Of a DNA stretch of 64,000 nt, positions 41,259-49,838 are shown piece by piece. The notes below the pieces were generated by a model that did no database searches, was not told where the DNA came from, and saw nothing but the letters and a program-made list of their open reading frames with translations. A program made the position numbers and the translations under genes. How positions within the stretch are numbered: position 1 is the first letter of the stretch; each line of letters begins with the position of its first letter. This DNA is from an uncultured Lachnospiraceae bacterium (lineage in GTDB: Bacteria > Bacillota > Clostridia > Lachnospirales > Lachnospiraceae): NCBI GenBank assembly GCA_910585465.1, contig CAJUEW010000006.1, forward strand, positions 56,811 to 120,810. The letters are read 5' to 3'.

Positions 41259-42785
41259 TTATACAAATCCTCTGATAAATACATTGATATCTTCATATCC
41301 CACTGCCAGATTGATGTTCTGTCCCTCCACAATTCCTGCCGTACTGATCCCGATAACTTCTCCGTACATATTCAGCAGGGCTCCGCCGGAGCTTCCATGG
41401 GAGGTAGGCGCGGTAAACTGTATCATATCCACCTCATCGATCACACGGAAGCCGGAAACAATTCCATCCGATACCGAATTGAACAAACCAAGCGGACTTC
41501 CGATGGCCACAACCCTTTGCCCCCGGACAAGCCTTTGGCTTCCGCTGTAAACGGGAATCGGCTCAAGCTCCCTTGGAATCCGGAGCAGGGCAAGATCCAG
41601 AAGTGAATGATATTTAATTACTTCCTGTGTCTCATAAATCTGATCATCATTCTCAATCTTTACCGAATAAAACACCCCTCCGCTGGCAACATGGTTATTT
41701 GTCAGAATATAGCCCTTTTTTCCTACCATGATTCCGGAGCCCGTGCCAAGTACATCTCCTGTACGGCTATGAACAGAGATAAGCACCACCGAGGCCGCAA
41801 GCCGGGCCAGCTCCTCATAGGATTTTTCTCTGCGCTCACCTGCAGCCGCGGATGGTATCTGGGGTATACCCGCGCGGAGGCCGGTTTCCGGCCGCTCATA
41901 TCCGGACTTTGGTTTTCCGGAGGACGGGCGGGGCGGAATGCTCATCCGGATCAGCCCGGTATTTTCCGGGCCTGATTCTGTTCTTTTAACAGACTGTGCA
42001 GACTCTGTTGGCTTTTGCACAGTCTTTACCTCAAACGGAGGGATATCCCCACGGCTGTCAAAGCTTCCAAGCGCCAGCTTTTTAGATAAGCCCAGCCGGT
42101 CTATGTCTGCAGCAATGTCAGTCTTGCTCTGGATAAGCAGCACATCGCATCCAATTAATGTAAGAAAATAGAAAAAGAAATATTCCTGCTTTTTTGTGAT
42201 ATTATCCGCAACGATTTTTACAGATTTCCTGGCATCCCATTGGGCATACCAGTCCCCTGTCATCCAGTCAAGCCAGAACAAAAGCTTCACGACCATGTTT
42301 TTCTCAATAGAAGCATTTTCCGCCGCATCTCCTCGATGCACGGAGACTGCTTTTTCACAGGCTTCTGCCAGCACAAAGGGCAGCGGCAGGCTGTCTTTCG
42401 TACAGCTCTTTGTATATACCTCTTTCCGACCGCTCTGAACCCACTGCTCATAGCAGTCTGCATAATAGTCTGCGTCCTCCGGAGCTTTTATGGCAGGCAG
42501 TCCGGAAATTCTTCTGTATATTCCGTTTCCCCTGTTCATTTTCTCCGTAAGCTGCCTGTCCATGTATTCCACGTCCTTTAAAACTTCCCGGGAATACCCT
42601 TGTACTCTTATAAAATATACATCCTTACAGCCATTCCGGCAGCCGCCTGTCACATTGGCGAAACCGTTGATTGTGGCTATATCCATAGCATTATATCTTA
42701 CACTTTTTATCTGCTCTGTCATAAGTTTTGCACTCTCTGATAATGCGGCCTTTATACTTCTGTTAAAGACCTGCGCGTTTAACAT
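41259..42785 (-). CDS. Trypsin-like serine protease with YceG-like N-terminus
   Basis: The 508-residue protein has two parts. Residues 50-255 resemble one half of the YceG-family protein: DVYFIRVQGYSREVLKDV, KLLFWLDWMTGDWYAQW, SVKIVADNITKKQEYFFF and GCDVLLIQ. A Pro/Ser-rich linker (256-325) follows. The S1C/HtrA-like protease domain then has catalytic His365 (TNNHVASGG), Asp397 (LLDLALL) and Ser466 (SHGSSGGALL). No signal peptide or PDZ domain is seen, so it is probably cytoplasmic. The ATG at 42785 has no ribosome-binding site and lies only 6 bases after TATGAT, so the mRNA may be leaderless or the real start may be the ATG at 42722. Confidence 0.85.
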   Translation of the reverse strand: MLNAQVFNRSIKAALSESAKLMTEQIKSVRYNAMDIATINGFANVTGGCRNGCKDVYFIRVQGYSREVLKDVEYMDRQLTEKMNRGNGIYRRISGLPAIKAPEDADYYADCYEQWVQSGRKEVYTKSCTKDSLPLPFVLAEACEKAVSVHRGDAAENASIEKNMVVKLLFWLDWMTGDWYAQWDARKSVKIVADNITKKQEYFFFYFLTLIGCDVLLIQSKTDIAADIDRLGLSKKLALGSFDSRGDIPPFEVKTVQKPTESAQSVKRTESGPENTGLIRMSIPPRPSSGKPKSGYERPETGLRAGIPQIPSAAAGERREKSYEELARLAASVVLISVHSRTGDVLGTGSGIMVGKKGYILTNNHVASGGVFYSVKIENDDQIYETQEVIKYHSLLDLALLRIPRELEPIPVYSGSQRLVRGQRVVAIGSPLGLFNSVSDGIVSGFRVIDEVDMIQFTAPTSHGSSGGALLNMYGEVIGISTAGIVEGQNINLAVGYEDINVFIRGFV

Positions 42786-42833
42786 TAGTTTATCATAAAT
42801 ACAAAAATATGGCTACCTCTTTTCCCCGTTATG

Positions 42834-42842
42834 TGATATACT
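42834..42842 (+). promoter_or_regulatory. Extended -10 of the HpcH/HpaI-like gene
   Basis: TGATATACT (TG-N-TATACT) lies 51 bp upstream of the ATG at 42894 in the divergent region between the two halves of the ter island. A minus-strand TATGAT is about 45 bp away for the protease gene. Confidence 0.5.
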
Positions 42843-42893
42843 GTTTACTGCTTTGCTATCTCAAATGAACAGGAAAGGTTCTCAGCTAAAAAG

Positions 42894-43853
42894 ATGATGG
42901 ATTCATTACTATATTACCGTGTCGGCCCTCTGCTCTACTGTCCGGCGAACAATGAAAGTATTGCCGGCTCCATAATTACCGGGCGGTTTGGCCGCTGCTA
43001 CTCTCTGGCCCTGTGCCTGGAGGATACGATCAGAGATGACCGCGTTCCTGAGGCAGAGGCGGCGCTCATAAGCTCTGTAAAAAAGATCCATGCGGCGGCT
43101 TCTCAGTCTCTGTTCTATATCCCCTGGATATTTATCCGGGTGCGTACTCCGGAACAGATCTTTGCTTTGCTACGTTGTCTGGGAAAGGCCGCCAGACTGA
43201 TCACCGGATTTATCATTCCTAAATTTTCCCTAGAAAATGCTGACGGTTTTATTGATGCAGTCACAGCCGTAAACCAAAATTCTGAGCAGCGCTTTTATAT
43301 GATGCCTATTTTTGAAAGCCCCTCCATTGTTCAGCTTCAAAGTCGTTATGACCTGTTGTACCGTCTGAAAGACAAGCTGGACAGCATAGAAGAATATGTA
43401 CTGAATGTACGGGTGGGAGGCAATGATCTCTGCCGCTATTTCGGGCTGCGGCGGCACAGCAACGAGTCCATCTACGGCATCCGCCCGGTATCCGATATTC
43501 TGTCCGATATTCTCACTGTATTCGGTGCTGATTATGTGGTATCAGGGCCGGTATGGGAATATTATCAGGGAGATGGGTGGGAGTCCGGTCTGAGAAACGA
43601 ATTAAACGAGGACAGACTATGCGGATTCGTGGGGAAAACTGTGATACATCCCAATCAGATCGAAGTTGTCAATTCTGCCTATAAAGTTGAAAAAAAGGAT
43701 TATGAGGATGCAAAGGCGATTCTTAACTGGAACCCTGCCTGTGACTCTCTTGTAAGCGGAAGCGCAGACAGGGAACGAATGAACGAATGTAAAACACATG
43801 ACAGCTGGGCGCTGAGAACGATACTTTTATCCCAGGCATACGGCATCAAATAA
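42894..43853 (+). CDS. HpcH/HpaI aldolase/citrate-lyase-like protein of the ter island
   Basis: The 319-residue protein has a TIM-barrel CitE-like pattern: VGPLLYCPANNESIAGSII, LALCLEDTIRDDRVPEAEAAL, PWIFIRVRTPEQI, FYMMPIFESPSIV, NVRVGGNDLCRYFGLRR and GFVGKTVIHPNQIEVVNSAY. The acidic ED and ES segments probably bind magnesium. Such lyases are fixed members of the biosynthetic arm of ter clusters, thought to build the side chain of a nucleoside-like product with the PRTase and StiP-type enzymes. It is divergent from the protease-TerD operon and convergent with the StiP-type gene. AGGAAAGG lies 15 bases upstream. Confidence 0.85.
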   Translation: MMDSLLYYRVGPLLYCPANNESIAGSIITGRFGRCYSLALCLEDTIRDDRVPEAEAALISSVKKIHAAASQSLFYIPWIFIRVRTPEQIFALLRCLGKAARLITGFIIPKFSLENADGFIDAVTAVNQNSEQRFYMMPIFESPSIVQLQSRYDLLYRLKDKLDSIEEYVLNVRVGGNDLCRYFGLRRHSNESIYGIRPVSDILSDILTVFGADYVVSGPVWEYYQGDGWESGLRNELNEDRLCGFVGKTVIHPNQIEVVNSAYKVEKKDYEDAKAILNWNPACDSLVSGSADRERMNECKTHDSWALRTILLSQAYGIK

Positions 43854-43863
43854 TACCTTGGCC

Positions 43864-43901
43864 GCAGGATGCTTTCTGCTCCGCGCAGTCTAAGCATCTG
43901 C
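43864..43901 (+). terminator. Terminator after the HpcH/HpaI-like gene
   Basis: GCAG-g-ATGCTT (43864-43874) pairs with AAGCATCTGC (43892-43901) with one bulge. A short TTTT follows on the plus strand. It overlaps the 3' end of the convergent StiP-type gene. Confidence 0.5.
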
Positions 43902-44939
43902 AAGCCTTTTAATGATCCCGCAGGTCTTATAGTGCATCATCGGATACATTTCCACCGGAACCTTTTTTTCTTCCGCCAGCCGAAGAATATGGGCGACCGA
44001 AGAATCCTGAGCATATCTGCGGTCAATCAGAATTTTCCATGGAACCCTTCTCAGCAAAACCCTTGTTGTTTCACCGATGCCGGGCTTAATCAAATTGATA
44101 TCCGTTACCCCAAAATATTCAGCGATTTCTTTTACCTCATCAATCCCCAGTCCTTCTGCCTTCCTGTCAGGTATCGTACCGTTTATATCAAATCTATCCT
44201 CTATTGACTCAATAAAATCATAGGATAAATCGTCCTTTTCCAGCTCCCTGTAAAAAACTGCGCCGTGAAAATCATCCTTTCCAATAATATCATCCCTTAA
44301 AAAGGTCCGGCTCACCAGACCGGATACTGTGCAGTTCAGACAGGAGCTTGGAATCAGAATATCCTCATGCGTACCGCACAGCTCCGTCACATTCGCCGGG
44401 TCCGCAACGACTGCAATATCGTCTGCTACTCCCGGATAAGGAGCCAGCGCTTTTTTAAGCTCATTTAATATGGCACCCTTTCCAATCCACCCGTCTAAAA
44501 ACAAAAGCTGTTCCGGAGAATGAAGCCCCAGAAGATATTTCATCGCATTATTATCAATCCCTTTTCCCCGAATAATGGAAATAGAGTAATGAAAAACATC
44601 AATTCCATACTTCAGCTTTATAAAATGCTTGACCAGAATACCAATGGGCGTGCCTGCTCTGGCAAGTGAAACCAGGACAACCCTGCCGCCCTTCAAAGTC
44701 ACAATTTTATCGGCCAGTTTCCCTACGGCCAAAGCCACCGTCTGAGAATAATGCTCCAGTGCCTCCCTGTACACCTTCATATACTGAGCGCTTGGCTTAT
44801 ACTCAACCGGAAGCATTTCGCAGTAATGCTTCCCCGACTGAATCAGTTTTTCTCTTTCCTCTGCCGGCTGAGGCTGCACCTGGCCTGTAATATCTTTCAG
44901 GAGAAAGATCACATCCTCATCTCTGTAAGAGCTTCTCAT
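43890..44939 (-). CDS. StiP-family (PRTase_1/PELOTA-type) protein of the ter island
   Basis: The ATG at 44939 (GAGGTGG eight bases upstream, overlapping the preceding stop as ATGA) gives 349 residues. An in-frame GTG lies at 44951. The N-terminal half looks like a phosphoribosyltransferase fold (RVVLVSLARAGTPIGILVKHF, HYSISIIRGKGID, LLFLDGWIGKGAILNELKK). The middle has a Cys-containing segment, LIPSSCLNCTVSGLVSRTFL. The C-terminal part (VTDINLIKPGIGETTRVLLRR... HILRLAEEKKVPVEMYPMMHYKTCGIIK) resembles a PELOTA RNA-binding-like fold. Databases call it cysteine protease StiP. In ter islands it is thought to belong to the metabolite pathway. Confidence 0.82.
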   Translation of the reverse strand: MRSSYRDEDVIFLLKDITGQVQPQPAEEREKLIQSGKHYCEMLPVEYKPSAQYMKVYREALEHYSQTVALAVGKLADKIVTLKGGRVVLVSLARAGTPIGILVKHFIKLKYGIDVFHYSISIIRGKGIDNNAMKYLLGLHSPEQLLFLDGWIGKGAILNELKKALAPYPGVADDIAVVADPANVTELCGTHEDILIPSSCLNCTVSGLVSRTFLRDDIIGKDDFHGAVFYRELEKDDLSYDFIESIEDRFDINGTIPDRKAEGLGIDEVKEIAEYFGVTDINLIKPGIGETTRVLLRRVPWKILIDRRYAQDSSVAHILRLAEEKKVPVEMYPMMHYKTCGIIKRLADA

Positions 44940-46060
44940 CCTTTGTTCCACCTCACCAATGTTATTTTCTTGCTACCGCAGCTGACCAGTGCATGGATAA
45001 GACCATATTCCGCTTCCGGAATATCCTTCCGGGAATCCGTGAGAATCAAAGCATGATCATAGCTTTCCAGGTTATAAATAAAAGTGACTCTGCCCTTTTC
45101 ATAGAAGCTTTCCAGCTCATACCTGCTGTGCAGCGGATATTCTTTCTCCATACTGACGGCAATGGGACTTCTGGTCGTTGAATGTGTCTTAACTGTACAT
45201 TCTTCAAGCCTGCTCCCGATAAATATGGCCGGATACATAAATTCTTCTGTTCCAAGAATAAGAATTTTTTCTCCCTTTTTATCATACAGGCTGCCCCGTA
45301 TTTGATTCCACAGCCTTTCGCATGCATCCTGATAGTCCCTGCCCTTTTGCAGCCTTCTGGCATCCAGCCATCCGTCCGCCCAGATCTCCTCTGCCGCTGC
45401 GGCAGGAATTGTAAAATCCGGCCTGAAATAAAGCCCATCGCCTTTGTATTGCCCGGCCGTATCTGTATATGTGCTGTGATCCGTCTTTACAAGATAATGA
45501 AGGCCGATGCCTTCTGAACGGTATCTGCCGAGAGCTTCCCTGTTCATCCCGTTCAGAATAGAGGCCGCTGCAAACTGAACCTTTCCCGGATAATTTTTCC
45601 GAATCAGATCAGTTATTTTTAAAATCGTATTTCCGGTTGTCAGCTCATCCTCCACAAAGACGACTCTCTGTATTATATCCATTATCTGATCCAGATCCGT
45701 TTTAATGACTCTCTGCTCCCTGGCATGACTGTGAGACTCCGTAAAAAATAAATAGTCTGCTCCCTCCACATCCTCCCGGGTCGTCTGCATATAGTAGGAA
45801 TTAAGCCTTACCGCCAGAGCCGCTCCAATCGCGGTAGCCGTCTCTGCAAATCCAATCAGGAGCAAAGTCTCTTTCCCGTAAGCCTTCTCCAGTTCATCAG
45901 CCAAAGCATCGAACATGCGTAAGGTTTCCTTTGGATTTGCAGGCACATGCTTTCCCTGCAGTGTGTTGACCACCAGATATTTTCTCTGGCTGTTGTTCTC
46001 CCTTCTGGCTACTCTTACAAGCTCCTCTTCCGTATATATCCTTCTGCTTTCCTCAGTCAT
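44936..46060 (-). CDS. Phosphoribosyltransferase-TRSP protein of the ter island
   Basis: The 374-residue protein has an N-terminal PRTase domain with the PRPP loop VVFVEDELTTGNTILK (about residue 130) and LIGFAETATAIGAALA. A C-terminal TRSP domain is named for a motif seen here as STTRSPIAVS, with IFIGSRLEE and HALILTDSRKD. It should make a ribosylated base or analogue. AGGAG lies eight bases before the ATG, which overlaps the preceding membrane-protein gene by 8 bp. The StiP-type gene follows with an ATGA overlap, so all three are translationally coupled. Confidence 0.87.
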   Translation of the reverse strand: MTEESRRIYTEEELVRVARRENNSQRKYLVVNTLQGKHVPANPKETLRMFDALADELEKAYGKETLLLIGFAETATAIGAALAVRLNSYYMQTTREDVEGADYLFFTESHSHAREQRVIKTDLDQIMDIIQRVVFVEDELTTGNTILKITDLIRKNYPGKVQFAAASILNGMNREALGRYRSEGIGLHYLVKTDHSTYTDTAGQYKGDGLYFRPDFTIPAAAAEEIWADGWLDARRLQKGRDYQDACERLWNQIRGSLYDKKGEKILILGTEEFMYPAIFIGSRLEECTVKTHSTTRSPIAVSMEKEYPLHSRYELESFYEKGRVTFIYNLESYDHALILTDSRKDIPEAEYGLIHALVSCGSKKITLVRWNKG

Positions 46061-47801
46061 ATTGGTTTATCTCCTTTTGCCGGTATATAACAACGCCATT
46101 CTTCTCCATACGGACATATCCTTCCTCCTCCACAATCTGCTTCAGGATTCCTTCCAGCTCCGACCGTTCCTCCACATGCCTGCCTGCTCCATGAGAACTG
46201 AACCGCCAGCTTGTGTAGGCTCCCAGCTCCGGAGGAAGCAGCAGGATCACATTGGGAACCTTCTCCGGAAATCTCTCATAATACCTGTCCACGATTGTGT
46301 TTTCGCCGTGAATCGTCCATGTAATGTAGGCTCCGCACCTCCCCGGGGAATCCATATAAACCCAGGGATTGCAGCCAAGCACCGCCAGAGTATCTTTATC
46401 CGTTGTTTCCGTGCGCAGCACCTCTACAATCTGCTCATATGTATCTGCCCGCTGTGCTTCCGTATAGATACCGGCCAGCACTCCCGAGGATATCCGGCTG
46501 GAAAGCTCGGACACCGCGCCGTCTCTGTACACGTCAAAAAATCTGATAATGCCCAGTACTGTAAGAAGCAGATAAGCCGGCATATGACCGCATATCTGCA
46601 TGACTGTTCTCTGCTTCTGGAAAAGCTTCCAGACAAGATGAATCCCCCATATATCCAGCATCAGAAAACTCATATTAGCTACCCTGTGCCCCACATTGGA
46701 ACCGATAATCCAGACAAGGCCAAAGGCTATGCCCGGAACCAGGAAGTACGTTTCCAGCTTCTCTTCCCTGCACTCCGGATACAGAAGCTGAAGCTGAACC
46801 GCCAGCAAAAGAAATGTTATGATAATCCCGCTCTCAAAAAAAGTCCGGACATACACAGACTGGATAAAAAATTCTGCCAGCAGAAGCCATACCAGATATT
46901 TTCTCTCTTTTCTTTCTTTTGTCTTCAGGATGCCCCTGCCGGCAATGAAGGAAGCCGTTACTGTAAAAATATACAGCAGCCAGGTAAAACGCAGAAACAC
47001 ATTTATATAATACAAAAATAATTCCCATAATCTTTTGAATACTCCGTCCTGGTCCATCTCCGGGTCCTGGAACATTAAGGGGATATATTCCCATAGCCCT
47101 TCCCATGGAATCCATCTCCCAAATATACATAAAAATCCTGCGGCAGCAGCGAAAACCCCGCAGGAAAACCAGAATACTTCTTTATTCCTCCGAAAAATAC
47201 CGACGGCAGCAATCAGAAAAAAGCATACAGCCATATAGGGCATACACAATACGGATATTGAAAAGCTGACGCCGGAAAGCACCAGAAGCCCCCTCTTGCG
47301 GGAACCTGTCTCAAACTGTATCCACCACAGCACCGCCAGCAGAAAGGTATGCATTCCAAGGCTGTAATAAGAAAGATTGATAATATTTCCCCGTACATAA
47401 AAAAGCACGCAGAGCGCGCATAGAAGAGCTGTCCCGCAGTTCCCTGTAACGCGCTTTAATATACAGAACAGAAAAGATGCCGTAAACACCTCAAGCAACA
47501 CAAACAATATGCGGGAAAACAGTATAATCCCTTCACTGCTGCCGTTCCAGAAAACATAGAACCGGTACAGCGGAAGGAGCACAAGCCCCATCACCTGCGC
47601 CGTATTCCAGTCGTGCTTAAATAAAAGATCTCCGTCGCTGAATCTTCTGGCTGTAGCCAGATAAAAGGTTTCATCCGTAGTATCCATTCCATAGTGGGCT
47701 CTGACTATCAGTAAGATTCCCGTCATAAAAATAACTGCGGCGGACAGATATGTCTGCCATGTCATTTTCTTATATAAAAGGCTTTGCCCTTTTCTCTCCA
47801 T
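46053..47801 (-). CDS. Polytopic membrane protein, GT-C-like
   Basis: The ATG at 47801 with GGGAGG nine bases upstream gives 582 residues. The frame runs back to 47891 but would overlap the upstream gene. About eleven membrane helices are followed by a soluble C-terminal domain of about 130 residues. GMDTTDETFYLATARRFSDGDLL after helix 1 has the acidic residues and layout of GT39/ArnT-type polyprenyl-sugar glycosyltransferases. Specificity is unknown. It follows a glycosyltransferase gene and overlaps the ter PRTase gene by 8 bp. Whether its role is in glycan assembly or the ter pathway is open. Confidence 0.72.
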   Translation of the reverse strand: MERKGQSLLYKKMTWQTYLSAAVIFMTGILLIVRAHYGMDTTDETFYLATARRFSDGDLLFKHDWNTAQVMGLVLLPLYRFYVFWNGSSEGIILFSRILFVLLEVFTASFLFCILKRVTGNCGTALLCALCVLFYVRGNIINLSYYSLGMHTFLLAVLWWIQFETGSRKRGLLVLSGVSFSISVLCMPYMAVCFFLIAAVGIFRRNKEVFWFSCGVFAAAAGFLCIFGRWIPWEGLWEYIPLMFQDPEMDQDGVFKRLWELFLYYINVFLRFTWLLYIFTVTASFIAGRGILKTKERKERKYLVWLLLAEFFIQSVYVRTFFESGIIITFLLLAVQLQLLYPECREEKLETYFLVPGIAFGLVWIIGSNVGHRVANMSFLMLDIWGIHLVWKLFQKQRTVMQICGHMPAYLLLTVLGIIRFFDVYRDGAVSELSSRISSGVLAGIYTEAQRADTYEQIVEVLRTETTDKDTLAVLGCNPWVYMDSPGRCGAYITWTIHGENTIVDRYYERFPEKVPNVILLLPPELGAYTSWRFSSHGAGRHVEERSELEGILKQIVEEEGYVRMEKNGVVIYRQKEINQYD

Positions 47802-47836
47802 CAACCATTTCCTCCCTGGTAAAAAGCTGTCTTTCT

Positions 47837-48742
47837 TTAGCGCTTTCCAAGCAGACGCATAAACTTCCGAAATGCCCGGACAAGCTTCCACGGCGGATTC
47901 AGACCTCTGTCATATTTATCAAATTCTCTGTCCCTTACCACACGTTCCGGAAACACCAGCGGAAAATCCATAGGGAACGTTTCGCCCCGGTAATTCCCCG
48001 GGTCCTGCGTATGTGTCGCATCAGCCCCAAATCCTTCGTTTGTAATCAGATTTACTTTCGGCACTGCGCATAAACCGCCTGTCCCCATACAGGAAATCCA
48101 CCACAGATAATCCCACGGGCATTTGCCCCGGCGAAAATAATAATTCAGTTCTTTTTTGACATAGTATCTGGTTCTGGGCGGATATATCCCTGCCAGCGTG
48201 CCATCCTTCTGAATCCGCTCCCACTCCGAGCTGTCGTCGCAATAATGGCTCCATGCCCGCTTCCAGGTAGCCCATCCCCAGGTATAAACCCGTGCGGTAA
48301 AACAGCAGCAGCAGTCAGTCGGATACTTTTGTATAGGATTGGAGCCGGAAATCATCATAACCCGGGAATCCTCCCGGTATCTGTCCAGCATTTCCTGCGC
48401 ATACCGGAAAAACTGCTCATCAGGAATACAGTCATCCTCCAGAATCACAGCCTCCTCCACCTGGCGGAATACCCAGTCAAGCCCTGAGGGCACACGGTAA
48501 TCACAGCCCATGTTTTTCTCCGCATAATTCCGGAAAATCTCACAGGGCCAGGAAACCTTCTCAAATAAGGCCCGGACCTTCCGGACCTTTTCCTGCTCCC
48601 CTGCCGCCTGCTCCCTGGCTCCGTCCGATATCACAAACAGCTTTTCAGGTTTGATTTTTTCAAGGCGGCCAAGCATCCTTTCTGCCAGGCCGGGCCGGTT
48701 AAAAACAATGACTGCAACCGGCACAGAATACTGCTTTTCCAT
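47837..48742 (-). CDS. Glycosyltransferase, GT2-like
   Basis: The 301-residue GT-A protein opens VPVAVIVFNRPGLAERMLGRL. AVILEDDCIPDEQFFRY carries the DxD-like metal motif, and CDYRVPSGLDWVF and WGWATWKRAW are typical of the family that includes HlpA-like proteins. It probably adds a sugar to a surface glycan. It has its own promoter (48766-48794), and the GT-C-like gene follows by 35 bp. Confidence 0.8.
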   Translation of the reverse strand: MEKQYSVPVAVIVFNRPGLAERMLGRLEKIKPEKLFVISDGAREQAAGEQEKVRKVRALFEKVSWPCEIFRNYAEKNMGCDYRVPSGLDWVFRQVEEAVILEDDCIPDEQFFRYAQEMLDRYREDSRVMMISGSNPIQKYPTDCCCCFTARVYTWGWATWKRAWSHYCDDSSEWERIQKDGTLAGIYPPRTRYYVKKELNYYFRRGKCPWDYLWWISCMGTGGLCAVPKVNLITNEGFGADATHTQDPGNYRGETFPMDFPLVFPERVVRDREFDKYDRGLNPPWKLVRAFRKFMRLLGKR

Positions 48743-48765
48743 ACATTTTCCTTTCCGTTTTTTCT

Positions 48766-48794
48766 ATTCTATCATCTGATTTCTATTTTTACAA
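48766..48794 (-). promoter_or_regulatory. Promoter of the GT2/GT-C/PRTase operon
   Basis: The -35 TTGTAA (48789-48794) and -10 TAGAAT (48766-48771) are 17 bp apart on the minus strand, 24 bp before the start. GAATGATATCATATTC (48802-48817) is an imperfect palindrome in the divergent region. Confidence 0.6.
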
Positions 48795-48839
48795 GACAGG
48801 CAGAATGATATCATATTCCCGAAAATAAACGGAATTTTA

Positions 48840-48868
48840 TTGCATTCTTCCTGCCTGACCGATATAAT
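48840..48868 (+). promoter_or_regulatory. Promoter of the fucosyltransferase/GT4 pair
   Basis: The -35 TTGCAT (48840-48845) and -10 TATAAT (48863-48868) are 17 bp apart, 32 bp before the ATG at 48900. Confidence 0.7.
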
Positions 48869-48899
48869 TGCAGGTATCTTAATGAAAAGGGGCGAATAC

Positions 48900-49835
48900 A
48901 TGTTAGTAGCCAATATTTCTGACCAGCTGGGAAATCAGATGTTTGCCTATGCTTCTGTCAAAACAATCGCGGAGCGAAAAGGATACTCCTTTGGCTTCGT
49001 CCGCGCCCGCAATGATCATATAAACGATACAGACCCCAGATACGGCAATGAAATCCATACTGTTTTTCCTCAGATAAAAAAAGAGCTTCTGCCGGAGCTT
49101 CCTTCAGATATTAAATATACCTTTACCGAAAATGTTACGCCTTATTCCAAAATGTTTTTCTCCGAAAAAGCGCTGCAGGTAAAAAACCAGACTTTTATGA
49201 AAGGACACTTTATTTCTTACCTGTATTTTTCAGATAATATAGAACATGTCCGCAGTTGGTTTACCTTTCCTGATGAAGTAAAAAAAACATGCCGGAGCAG
49301 GTTGTCCGGACTACAGCAGAAATATCCGGGCAAACGGCTTATCGCAGTCCATTTCCGGGTAGGCAGGGATTACACCCGCCAGGGCTTCCTTTTAAGATCC
49401 TCCTACTGGTTTCTGGCAGCCGAGTATATGATAAAAAAATACGGGAAAAACAACATACTCTTTCTTCCTTTTTATGATGCTCAGGCAAAGCATCACGGAG
49501 CAGTCCACCGCTTCTTAAAACGGTACCCCTGCGAAATCATAAAAGGCACGCTGGTGGAAGATATGTGCTGTATGACCATGATCCAAAATCTGATTGTATG
49601 CAACAGTTCCTTTTCCATCATGGCAGGAATCCTGAATTCCCATCCGGACAAGCTGGTCCTGCGGCCTTCTGTGTACCCCTCCGGAGCAAGCTACCAGCCA
49701 AATGACTGTTTTCCGGAAGACTGGATTGTTATCAAGGCCAAAAGAAGTTTCCATTCCCATCATCTCTACAGACGAATGGTGATCAAAGGACATATACTGG
49801 CTTTTATCCGCAAAATATTACCAGGAGCTTTCTAA
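48900..49835 (+). CDS. Alpha-1,2-fucosyltransferase-like (GT11)
   Basis: The ATG at 48900 with GGGG seven bases upstream gives 311 residues. The in-frame stretch back to 48840 lacks a site and overlaps the promoter. GT11 landmarks are ISDQLGNQMFAYASVKTIAERKG at the N-terminus, LIAVHFRVGRDYTRQG (the HxRxG/D motif for GDP-fucose) and LIVCNSSFSIMAGIL near the C-terminus. It should add fucose in alpha-1,2 linkage to a surface glycan. The GT4 gene follows with a 3-bp gap. Confidence 0.82.
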   Translation: MLVANISDQLGNQMFAYASVKTIAERKGYSFGFVRARNDHINDTDPRYGNEIHTVFPQIKKELLPELPSDIKYTFTENVTPYSKMFFSEKALQVKNQTFMKGHFISYLYFSDNIEHVRSWFTFPDEVKKTCRSRLSGLQQKYPGKRLIAVHFRVGRDYTRQGFLLRSSYWFLAAEYMIKKYGKNNILFLPFYDAQAKHHGAVHRFLKRYPCEIIKGTLVEDMCCMTMIQNLIVCNSSFSIMAGILNSHPDKLVLRPSVYPSGASYQPNDCFPEDWIVIKAKRSFHSHHLYRRMVIKGHILAFIRKILPGAF

Positions 49836-49838
49836 ATT

